From positions 248,001-312,000 of the forward strand of contig JAPTJF010000002.1 of NCBI GenBank assembly GCA_029339195.1: a stretch of 64,000 bases of DNA, written 5' to 3'. Position numbers and translations under genes: made by a program. Source of the stretch: Micractinium sp. NFX-FRZ. Its lineage: Eukaryota > Chlorophyta > Trebouxiophyceae > Chlorellales > Chlorellaceae. Shown piece after piece: positions 12,101 through 21,545 of this stretch (within the stretch, counting starts at the first letter, position 1; the number at the start of each line of letters is the position of its first letter). Below the pieces are notes generated by a model. That model saw only the letters and a program-made list of their open reading frames with translations. It was not told the origin of the DNA and did no database searches.

Positions 12101-13265
12101 ACAGCCTCGAGTCATAAAGTGCTGCTTGGCTAGCCCTAGCTAGCCCTAGCTGGGCCCTTTCCCTGTAGGACATGCCTCGCGCTCCGACGTGCGCCTGCCA
12201 GCCAACACCCCGCTCTGTCCTGTGCCCTGCTCCCCCCGCCTCTGCAGGTTTGCACTCCAGGAGTACTCCCCGGGAGCTGCCGCGCTGGTGCGCCGCCTGA
12301 TTGCAGCGGGGGCGGACGTGACCGGGGGCGACGAGAAGGGGCGCCCATTCATGGAGGTGCTGCGCGACGAGCTGCTGGCGCGTGCAAAGTGAGGCCCTGG
12401 CTGCATGGTGCTCCTGCCTGCCCCGGCCTGTCTGATGGTGCCCTGAACATGGTACACGGGTGGCACTCAGCTGCTGCATGCGGCTTGCTGCTTTGCAGCC
12501 GGCACATTTGCCTCTTGCCTGCCTGCCTACACAGGGCGGGCACCCACCCTCCCTGGCGCACCACCTCTCCCTGCCTGCGCAGGCAGTACTTTGAGGATTA
12601 CTACGAATGCGACCTGCCGAACAAGGCCGAGGTGCCTGGCGTGACGCAGCGCCACCTGGGCTGGCTGTGCGGCTGCGCCGCGGCGCTGCTCGACGCGGGG
12701 GCGCCCCCGCTCAGCCAGGAGGCTGCGAAAGCGCTGTGGCCCACCTCTGTGTATGGCCACAGTGTGCTGCGGTATGTGGCCGACACGTCGGCCACCGATG
12801 CCAACCTGCTGTGAGTGCGCTGCTTGCCGCCAGGAATGCCTGCTTGCCGCCAGGCCCTCGGTGCCAGTCTGCGCTTGCCCTGCTGTGAGCGCTCTGCTCC
12901 TTCATGCCAGGCCTGCGCCTGTCCCGCCTGCGGGCGGGTGGCCCATGTAGCAAGCTGGAGCGCTGCTGTGCCTTGCAAGCAAGACGGGCGGGGTGGCCAG
13001 CACTTGAAGTGCTGGTTGTTGTTGGTCCTCACACATGTTTCGCCCCTTGCTGCCCACATGTGCTTGACAACTACTTGCCCCGCCCTGCCTGCTTGAGCAG
13101 GCTGGCACGGCGCGTGCTGACGGGCAAGTGGGGACACTGGAGCCCTGAGCGGCATGCCGACACCCTGCCTGCATTCAAGGCTGCTGCCAGGACGCTGCTG
13201 CTCATCAACCGCCACCGCGGCTTCCCGGTAGGGACAGCTGGGGCGGCGCCGCCAGGCGCAGAGGA

Positions 13266-13317
<52 letters not shown>

Positions 13318-13635
13318 GCAGCAAAGAGCAGCAGGCCTGCTGCAGACGGCGCCGACGGCCGCGGCCGACGGGTGCGCCGGCGGACAGCAGAGGCTGGCGC
13401 GGCGATGGCTGCGCACGCTGGCGGCCCCGCGGGCAGCAGGCAGGCAGCAGTACCAAGCGCACCCTGCCAGCCATGTGCTCGTGCCAGCCTGGAGCCTGAG
13501 ATCGTGCTGTCCATCCTGCGCTTTGCCAGCTCACACGTGGCCTCCTGGGCGCATGCCAGCGTGGAGCACTGGCCAGAGACGGTCCGCCCGTGGGACGTAC
13601 CACAGCATAGCAGCCGCAGCAGGTACCGGTGGTGA
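9120..13635 (+). CDS. Ankyrin-repeat protein with poly-Ala tract
   Basis: Nine exons: 9120-9251, 9394-10101, 10421-10739, 10957-11062, 11461-11554, 11853-11980, 12248-12388, 12583-12810, 13101-13635; phases close, 796 aa. Ankyrin units recur from exon 2 onward (GMQPLHYAAAAWQQGALEALL, YEDTALHLAVRQGSMALVRLL, GNTCLHVLCK, ALVRRLIAAGADVTGGDEKG). An acidic stretch (DDDEDDEDE) is in exon 5. The last exon encodes 19 alanines from a GCA repeat and a C-terminal piece LEPEIVLSILRFAS. The latter resembles the first helix of an F-box or SOCS-box but is too short to call. Ankyrin domains mediate protein binding; no catalytic domain is visible. A TGTAA signal follows at 13701. Confidence 0.8.
11089..11190. 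repeat. CTG/CCG triplet repeat in intron 4 of the ankyrin gene
   Basis: About 100 bp of CTG triplets interrupted by CCG at regular intervals, just after the exon 4 donor. It lies outside the coding exons. Confidence 0.9.
11824..11846. repeat. Interstitial telomere-like repeat (CCCTAAA)n
   Basis: Two perfect CCCTAAA units and one CCCTAAC directly precede the acceptor of exon 6 (start 11853) of the ankyrin gene. TTTAGGG is the Arabidopsis-type telomere repeat, also used by Chlorella. Confidence 0.9.
13267..13323. repeat. (GCA)16 microsatellite coding poly-Ala
   Basis: Sixteen GCA codons followed by GCG GCA GCA inside the last exon of the ankyrin gene. The run encodes 19 alanines. Confidence 0.95.
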
Positions 13636-13700
13636 CGGATGCGGGCTCTGCTCTGCTGCGCTGGGCTGATGGCAGGATGGGATTGGTGCACGGCACCGCA

Positions 13701-13705
13701 TGTAA
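13701..13705 (+). terminator. Poly(A) signal TGTAA of the ankyrin gene
   Basis: TGTAA 66 bp after the stop at 13635. Confidence 0.5.
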
Positions 13706-14161
13706 TTGAACTAGCCCTGGCCAGGCAGCTGTCTGTATGTGTCTGCATGCTAGCCGGGCAGTTGCCACGGCAGCTGCTGGAGGTGGCGGTGGTTTTGCAC
13801 GGCAGAGGGTTGGAGGGCGTCAAGCCCAGCAACAGTTGTTTGTGTGATCACGGAAGCAACAAGGGCAAATACACATAGAATACGAGGGTAACTTGGCGGA
13901 ACGTAATGTGGGATGCTGCGGGGAGGCACATGCTGATGGTAGTGGGGAGGAAGGTGGCCCCGGGCCACAACGGTCATCCACACAGGGCGTCTCGTCAGCA
14001 AAAGCCCATGCACTCCCAGTGCCGGGGTTGCCTACTGCAATGGCATTGTGTACAATGTTTGCCGGGTGCCAACCCTCAGCCCCAATGTGGCCATGGCGGC
14101 ATGCATACGCTGCACCTCTGCGCTGCCCATTTTGCACCACCTGCGTGCCGCCGCTGGGCAC
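13706..14161. other. Convergent intergenic region
   Basis: About 0.46 kb between two convergent 3' ends. No coding or repeat signal was seen. Confidence 0.5.
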
Positions 14162-15422
14162 CTAGGCGTCGTCGCTTGCTTCATCATCTGCAGAGTCACC
14201 CTCCAGCATGCATTCCAGCGTCTGCTGGAAGTCCTGCCAGTCCTGCAGGGGCCGGGGACAACGCAAGTTGGTTGCATCCGTTCCTGGGACCAGTGCCAAA
14301 GAGCCGTGACCTCGCGCGTGTGCTTGCGCATGTCTCGCATTCCCGGAGAGGTGCTGAGGAGCAGCAAAGGCGTGCGTGCGCACGAGCTGCCAAGCCAGAG
14401 CACCGTGTGAGGCGCCTGCCAACACATGGTGCAAGCAAGCACCATGCAAGCAGGGCGCCGGAAAGCGGCAGGGGCTGAGGAAGCCTGGGCAGCGGATCAC
14501 GCAGGCGGGTGGGAAGGAGCCCTGTGCTCAGGGTGTCCTGCCCAGCCTCTGTCCCGGCCCCACCTGCTCCGTCGGCACGCGCCCATCCTCAAACACGCCC
14601 AGAATGCAGTTTCGGATCAAGTTGTCTAGCTGGTTGAAGTAGTGCATGGTCAGGTCGCGCCCTGGATGGCAAAGAGCGCCAGGGAGGGCCCAAACACCTC
14701 CTGCCCAAACCCGGTGGTCAGAGACACAGTCAGCATGGTGGCCTACAGGGGGAGGCAGTACGGGCGGGCAGTACGGGAGTTTAGAGCTGCGGCTGCAGAG
14801 CATGGACAAGGCTGAGGCTGGAACTGATGAGAGCGGAACTGGAGGAATGTAGTTGGCCGGGCAGGCGGGCAAGAGGGTGCCGGCAAGGAGCGTTGCATGC
14901 GGGCCTGCCCTGGGGCGCCACCCCAGCCAGCTGCCCAGGCTGGTGGAGAGGGGCGGACATGAGGGGCATGCTGCACGTGGCGGCAGCAGTGGGCGCACAC
15001 GCATCACCCCCGCTCCCCTGCTGCTCCTCCTCCTTGCCCTGCTTCTCGATAGTTGGCTGATGCTGCTGGCACGGCTGCTGGCACGGCTGCTGGGCGCCAG
15101 CCGTCCCGTCAACACCTCACCGTGGCTGCCCCCTCCCTGCCCCTACCTGCTCGCTCTGGCTGCCCACCCGGCGACGGTCGTACACGAGCACCAGGGGTGC
15201 CGGCCCAACCTTGGTGGACACAGGAACCGTCATAGCCCGCAGCTCTTCAGGCGGGGTGCCAGGCAGCAGGTGGGCATAGGCAGCCAGGTTCAACGAGCCG
15301 GAACGTGGCGGAGCTGGCACCTCTGCCACCTCATGCCGGGGCGCCCCCGTGCGGCAAGCCTCTGACATTGAGCCGCCGTTTAGGATGATGCCCATCTGAT
15401 GCAGCTCCGGTTGGCTGGCCAT
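14162..15422 (-). CDS. Unrecognised protein, three exons, apparent 1-nt frame break
   Basis: Exons on the minus strand: 15422-15147 (starts MASQPELHQMGIILNGG, ends RRRVGSQSEQ), 14742-14564, 14242-14162 (DWQDFQQTLECMLEGD... acidic end, TAG). Exons 1 and 3 have clean phases. Exon 2 reads well as TMLTVSLTTGFGQEVFGPSL in one frame, and then as RDLTMHYFNQLDNLIRNCIL in another. The switch falls at the CCAGGGCGCG near 14663, and the exon is 179 nt where 180 would keep phase. One missing G would give a protein of about 177 aa. No family recognised and no signal or membrane segment seen. It could be a real protein with an assembly error or a young pseudogene. Confidence 0.5.
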
Positions 15423-16295
15423 GCTGGCTGGACGGGTCGCAGCCTGCACTGACAGGGGCGGGGAGGTTTTGGGCGGGCGGCGGGTACACGGTGCTGCAGC
15501 ATGCAGCTGCAGGCTGCAGCAATCGGCGGCAGCCGGCGGACTGGTATCACCTGATCGGCCTGCTGTTGCACGGTGCACTAGCCTGCCGAAGTCACGAGAA
15601 GACCAGCAACTTGCCAGAAGCCGGAACGCTGCCCGAACGCCCTTTGAGCACCCTGATACCGCGGCCTGACGGCCTCTCTGTACATGTACGAGGCTGTGGG
15701 AACCAGTGGGAACAGGACAATCGCAGTGGGAACAGGAATCGCGTATGGGGCGATACCCCTGCTGAGCGCGCTGGGGCGGCAGCTGGGCGTCGACATTGGC
15801 GCCACTTTGCAGGCATCGTTGATCGAGGCTAGCCCGGACAACTTGCAACCAAACGACACAGTGGGACTCGCTGGGCAGCAGCACAAGCAGGATAAAGCAC
15901 GCCCTGTCTGTCAAGCCTAGTGCGTGCCCTGCAGCCGGTCGGAACCTTCCATCAACATCCACACGCAGTTAGTGGTTACCCCCGGCTGGCACCTGCAGAT
16001 ACCATGCAGTAGTGCCTCTGGGCAGCGGTGTTCAGTGCACGGCACCAAAAGTGCTTGAACCTGCTGTTGACATGCTTGCGGGGGCTGGCCGGGGCTCCGC
16101 GGGCGGGAATCCATATCCCGCACCGCCCGCCAGCTCAGTTGTCGGTGCCCATCCGGTGGCACCCAGAGGACACCGCCTCATGCCGGATGCTAGCTCAGTA
16201 CATTGGCATCCAACTTGCCTGTTCATGTGCTAGTGTCCTTGCAACAATTGAGCGTCAAAAGCACCTGCCATCGAGCTAGGGTTCTGGCCGAGAAC
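15423..16295. promoter_or_regulatory. Divergent intergenic region, 0.87 kb
   Basis: Lies between the 5' ends of the unknown minus-strand gene and the F-box/RCC1/R3H gene, so it should hold both promoters. No motif could be singled out. Confidence 0.4.
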
Positions 16296-19200
16296 ATGGG
16301 CAATTTGCGCAAGTCGCGCATCCGAGGCAGCCTACAGTGGACCTCTGGCCCAATGACGGAGCCTTCCCATCAGCAGGCCTGCTGCTGGGCTTCACTGCCG
16401 GGCGCCGCGCTCGAGTGCGCCTTCAGGCACCTCTCAAGTCAATCGGCGGACTTGGCCTGCGCTAGTACTGTGTGCAAGGGGTGGGCCGCGATCCTGCTCG
16501 ACGGACGAGGTGGAGCCGCCTGGGCATCGGCTTTGGAGCGCGAGTTTGGGTGCGCCGTTGCCACTGCCACCGCCGGCTGGTCACTCGCCCTCCATGTGCG
16601 CCTGTGCCTTACTTACCTGCCTGTTACGCAATCATGCAGTGTTCATTCAAAGCCATGCTTTCATCCCTTGCTCTGCCCTGTGCAGATGCACGCTGCAGTC
16701 GGCAAGCGAGCGCCGTGCCGCCCGCCAGCTGCTGATTGCCGCCCGCACAGGCAGCCGCCTGTTCCTGGCAGGCTCCAACTTCCTGGGACTGGCAGGCAGC
16801 CCTCAGACCGGGCGCTTCACCTCTCCCGAGCGCCTCGCACTGCTCGAGAGCCCCTCTGCTGCTGCTGTTGATGATGGTAATGCTGGTGAGGGCAGTGATG
16901 CCGCGAATGCCGCAGCCGCAGCTAGCGCAGGCGGTGCAGCAGCGGGGGCCGCCACGCGCGACGCAGCAGTCTCTCTAGTCCGGTCAGCGGCGGCAGTGGC
17001 AGCTGTGCCCCGCAGCGGCGTGCCGGGGGGTGCCATCAGCGTGAGGAGCCTGGCTGCAGGCGCCGACTTTGCAGTGATGCTCACGTGGGATGGTCGGGTG
17101 CTGGACACGCGCTGCCTGCCGGGCACCGGCGCCGGCGCCGCTGCCAGCAGCGGGCGTAGCGGACTGGACTGGCACGGACTGTGGCGCCCGCCCTGCTGCC
17201 GCGCCGTCAGCGTGGCGGCCGGCGGCTGCTGGCAGGGTGAGGCAGCTGCCATATGGAGGGCGGCCGCCGTGTTGGGTGCTCAGCAGGCGTGCGTGGCGGG
17301 GTTGCTTGGCATGGAACCATGCATGCCACGCAGTATTCAAGACGCAGCACAGCTGGGCACAGGGCATGCAAGTGGGTATTGCAGCAGCTCATAGGGGTAG
17401 CCAGGTGCAGCACAGCTGCGCACAAAGGCACCCAGTGGGATGGCCTCGCCTCCCTTGTCTCCCTCTCTTTATGCATGCTCCACCCCCCAAAGGCCATCCT
17501 CCAAACCCCATTCAATATAACCGGGGCCTGCAGGCAGCGGCAAGCCCGGCGGCCATGTGCTCGTGGTGACGGAGCGGCACACCGTGTGGGCCTGGGGCGG
17601 CAACTCCGCCGGACAGCTGGGCATGGCCAGCAGCACCAATGGCAGCGAGGGCCCACCAGCAGCAGAAACAGCAGCAGATGCAGCACAAGTGGCAGCACAG
17701 GGGGTGGGAGTGCCTGTGCCAGCACCCACGTGGGTGGCTGCCCCAATAGAGGTGGTGGACTCGGCACTGGCAGCCAGCCTGGGCCTGCCGATTGCGACAG
17801 CGTGCGGCGACGAGCACTCCCTGCTGCTGTGCCGGCAGGGCGGCCAGCTGTATGCCGCCGGCAGCAACGCATCAGGCGCTGCTGGCCTGCCTGTTGTGCA
17901 GCTGGCGTCGGCAGGCTTTGCCCCAGTGCAGCTGCCGCGAGGTGAGGCAGCCTCAGCTGTGTGCTGCGGTGGGCGCAACACAGCGGTGGTAACAGCTGGG
18001 GGGCGGCTGCTGGTGTGCGGCGCCAACGAGTGGGGGCAGGCGGGAGTGGGCAAGGCAGGCGGCGCTGTGTACCTACTGACCGACGTGGGACCCAGCGCTG
18101 CCTGGCACGGCATGCAGCGCTCCAACCAGCAGAGCGGCGGCGGCGGCGGGGAGGCGGCAGCGGCAGTGGTGGCAGCCTCTGTGGGCAGCGGCAGCATGTA
18201 TGCGCTCACAGACGGCGGCGAGGCCTTTGGATGGGGCCAGGGCGGCCAAGGTGGGCTGGGCTGGGCTGGCTGGCGGGCTGGTGGGCAGCGAAGGCAGGTG
18301 ACGGCGTGATTTGCTGCTGCGCTGGCAACACTCCTGTTGCACAGCAACCCGCGCGCATTGCTTGCGCTCAGCTCGCTGCCCGCTTTGCGGGCTGTGACCT
18401 TCTTTCCCTGCCCTCCCTTGTGCTCGCTTGTCCAGGCGAGCTGGCCCTGGGCGGCAACACCAAGAACGTGGCCACCCCCTCACGCATGCCCTGGGCGCAC
18501 GGCGCCGCCTCCGTGGCTGCGGCATGCGGTGGCCGCTTTGGTGCGCTGGTGGACAGCCACAGCAGGCTCTTCACGTTTGGCGCAGGTGTGTGACGGTCGG
18601 GTGGGGGGCAGGCGGCTGCTCCGTGGGTGCAGCCCGCAATGTTATCCAGGGGCAGAGGGAAATTGGCCCAGGGATGCTGTGCTGCTTGTGTGTGCACAGA
18701 CAGCGGGTTAGGTCCCGCCCCGCTGCCCCTGCACATGTCCGATCCCTCAATGCTTGGCCGCCAAATGCACATGCATGGCGTGCAGGCAAGTCGGGGGCGC
18801 TGGGGCACGGCGACACCGCCAAGCGTGCCGTGGGGCGGCAGGTGAAGGCGCTGGCGGGACACGCTGTGCATGCTGTGGTGGCCGGCTCCGACTGGATGCT
18901 GGTCGTGGCAGGCTGGCGGCTCCCAGCAGGCAAGGCTGCCCACGGCAGGGCCAGCGGCAGAAGCGGAGGGGGTGCCACTCCCAAAGCAGCGGCGCCGGCA
19001 GCAGAGCGGCTGCCACTGTCAGCAGGTGGAGGCGGTGCCGCCTCGCTGGAAGAGCCAGGCTCCCCTTCGGGCGGCTTCCTCTACAAGCAAGTGGATCCGG
19101 AGCCGCCCTCCCCTCGCTGCCCACGCAACCGGCGCAGCCACAACGGGCAGCAGGGCTTCAGTGACAGCACAGGCACAGCCGGCAGCTTGCCGCCAGGCAG

Positions 19201-20338
19201 CTGGCCCAGCACGCCAAGATCTGGCCGCGGTGCCATGGAGGCGGGCGGCAGCAGCAGCAACGGCGGCGGCGGCAGCCTGCACGGCCGGTCAGGGCGGGAG
19301 CAGCGGCGGGAGGAGGCGGAAGGGGAGGAGGCACGGGCACGCCGGCGGGGCCGCGGCAGGCGCCGGGGAGGGGGCCTGCCTGACCTGCCAGACGCAGACC
19401 CAGAGGCAGCACTGGCCCGGCGGCAGCGATGGATGGCGGAGCCCCCCGCTGCTGCCTGCGCCATCACGCCACCTGGCAGCGACAGCGGCAGTGAGGGGGA
19501 GGGCGGCGGCAGGAGGAGAGGGGGCAGGAGGGGCGGGGGCTCGGGCGACAGAGAGATGGCCTACCTGCTGCGCCGCCAGCTCAAGGTGAGGGCAGCCTGC
19601 AGTCTGCGCTGTGGGCTGGTTGAGGGATCAAGCAAGAAGAGCAGCTTGCGGTTGGCTGCTGCATCGTGCTGGCAGCTGGGGTGGTCGCCCTCTGGTCACA
19701 TCCCAACACAGTACTTGTCATCGGCTGCTTTTGTCATTTGGCGGTGCCATGGGTCATGCTGACAGCATCTGCCCTGCCCTGCCTGCTCTTCGTCTCTCCC
19801 GGCAGGCCTTCAGCACAAGCCCCTCCCAGCGCACCCTTGTGTTTCCCAGCAGCTTCTCCTCCCGTGACCGCTACAAGGTGGGTGCTGCCCGCCAGTCATC
19901 TGCCTTGTCACTTCAGCTTGGGCAGCCAGTTGCACGCTTGATGGCACACTAGGAACGTTGATTTGCAGAGAAGATGGTTGGGCCAAAGCAATGCATTGAA
20001 CCAGCTGCCTGCCATTCACGCCGCCCCGCCCCCTCTTTCATCACCCTTTCTGGCAGCTGCATGTGATGGCCGAAAGCTGGGGCTTCATGCACGAGAGCTA
20101 CGGCGAGGGCGCGCGGCGGAAGATGGTGGTGTGGAAGCCGAGCCGCGGAATGAAGTCGCTCAAGCCGGCCATGCTGGAGGGGTGGAGCAGCAGCGGCAGC
20201 GAGGGAGAGGACGAGGGGGAGGTCGAGAGCGCCTCTGGGAAGCAGGAGATTGTATGCGCCCGTCAGGACGGTGGTGCCGATGGAGCCACCGCCAGCAGCC
20301 TCTCACAGCAGCCGCCGACTGCTGCTGAGCCCAGCTGA
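16296..20338 (+). CDS. F-box + RCC1-repeat + R3H-domain protein
   Basis: Seven exons: 16296-16603, 16686-17236, 17534-18250, 18436-18585, 18786-19585, 19806-19877, 20057-20338; phases close, 959 aa. The F-box is at about residues 30-80 (LPGAALECAFRHL ... STVCKGWAAIL ... WASALEREFG). RCC1-type blades follow from exon 2 to the start of exon 5 (VWAWGGNSAGQLG, LYAAGSNASGAAG, LLVCGANEWGQAG, RLFTFGAG|GKSGALGHGD). A long Ser/Gly/Arg-rich linker follows. The C-terminus has an R3H domain: RYKLHVMAESWGFMHESYGE then ARRKMVVWKP, containing the R-x3-H core. F-box proteins recruit substrates to SCF ubiquitin ligases, RCC1 propellers bind proteins or chromatin, and R3H binds single-stranded nucleic acid. 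A later ATG at 16353 is an alternative start. The stop is only 40 bp from the stop of the convergent gene. Confidence 0.8.
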
Positions 20339-20378
20339 GGTGCAGCCACTGACGCGCTTCAGCAGCCAAGCTGCCACA

Positions 20379-21372
20379 TCAGGCTTCCGAAGCGGTGGCT
20401 GCCAGCACAGAGCTTGATGTTGGCACTGCCACGCTGGCGCCAGCGCCGGGCCCAGCACCCGCCTTTGCCGTGGCCCGCCGGAAAGTGGTCGACTGGGGGC
20501 CCAATCGCTTGATGTTGGCACTGCTGCCCAGACCACCCTTGTCCCACTTGAGCTGCGGCAGCACCGGCTCCACTGTGCCCGGCGTCTTGCCCAGCGCCTT
20601 CCCCGGCTGTCAGCCCATGCTGGCCAGCATGCGTGCGCCTGCACACAAGGAAGAAGGGTGGGAGGTGGGCTTTGGGATGTGAGCATTCTGTTCCACCTCT
20701 GCACTCTCACCCTCCGTGCCTCTCGCCTGTTTGCCTCTGCACCTGTTTGCCTGTGCCCATGTCATGCCTGCCGTGGCGGTGCATGAATCCACCGACCAAT
20801 CAACCAAGCACCCACCACGAAAGGTTGATACATTTGGCCCCCTTGTACATGTCCACCCTCCATAACACTAGCACTGAGCTTTCACCAAGGTTGTCTGGCG
20901 GGATGGGTGCCCCTACCGCGTCCTTGGGCTTGCCGCCCCGTGCCTCGGCACCCACACGCTGGCGCAGCACCCACTCTTCCGGCGCAACCGCCACTGTGCG
21001 CTCGTCCACAATTGTCACATTGAACTGCCCTATTACAACTGCCAGCTCATCCTCCTGGTCCTGCTGCCACAGGGGCCCTTGCAGGGCCCCGGCCGCCGCA
21101 GCCGCCACTGCTGCCGCATGTGCCGCATGTAACGCCGCAGCGGCGCCGGCCGGCAGGCTGGCGGCGGCCCGCTCCCGCAGCTGCGGGTCGAAGAGCTGCG
21201 CCCTCAAGCCCTGCAGCACGAGTGTGCCATCCGCAGCACCTGCTTTCTTCTTGTGCTGTGCGCTGAAGAGGCAGTCAAACACTGCGATTGAAGCAGGGGC
21301 GGCAGTGGCGGCAGCTGTCGCCGGCTGGGCTGCGTGCAGCTGCCGTGGTGCCTTGAACGCCGCACGCTTCAT
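20379..21372 (-). CDS. ZGRF1/Mte1-like (DUF2439) N-terminal-domain protein
   Basis: Minus-strand exons: 21372-20886, a probable 26-nt exon 20736-20711, and 20606-20379 (TGA); with the small exon the phases close at 246 aa. At about residues 31-65, FDCLFSAQHKKK ... DGTLVLQ ... AQLFD fits the pattern F-x2-L-Y/F-x4-KK-x4-DG-x-L ... A-x-L-Y/F-D. That pattern is typical of the DUF2439 domain of ZGRF1 and yeast Mte1, and of the related N-terminus of RAD54B-type proteins. ELAVVIGQFNVTIVDE would be the last strands. Such proteins act in homologous recombination. No helicase domain follows, so it is a stand-alone domain with a basic Gly/Ala-rich tail. The family call rests on motif spacing only. It shares a 173-bp upstream region with SPO11. 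Confidence 0.5.
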
Positions 21373-21545
21373 TGCGACCCCGCCGGCAAATGAACGAAGG
21401 AGTGCTATCAACAACAGCAGCAGGGAAAAAGGGCATTCCATCGACGCCGTGCTGAGGCTGCTGTGGCTTACATGGGCCTCTATGGTGCACCTGCTGCTGT
21501 TTCCAGCATCTGAACGCCTTAAGGAGAGGGCAAAGCAGCGCAGCC
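21373..21545. promoter_or_regulatory. Short bidirectional promoter region
   Basis: Only 173 bp separate the ATG of the ZGRF1-like gene (minus) from the ATG of SPO11 (plus), so both promoters and 5' UTRs must lie here or overlap. Confidence 0.6.
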
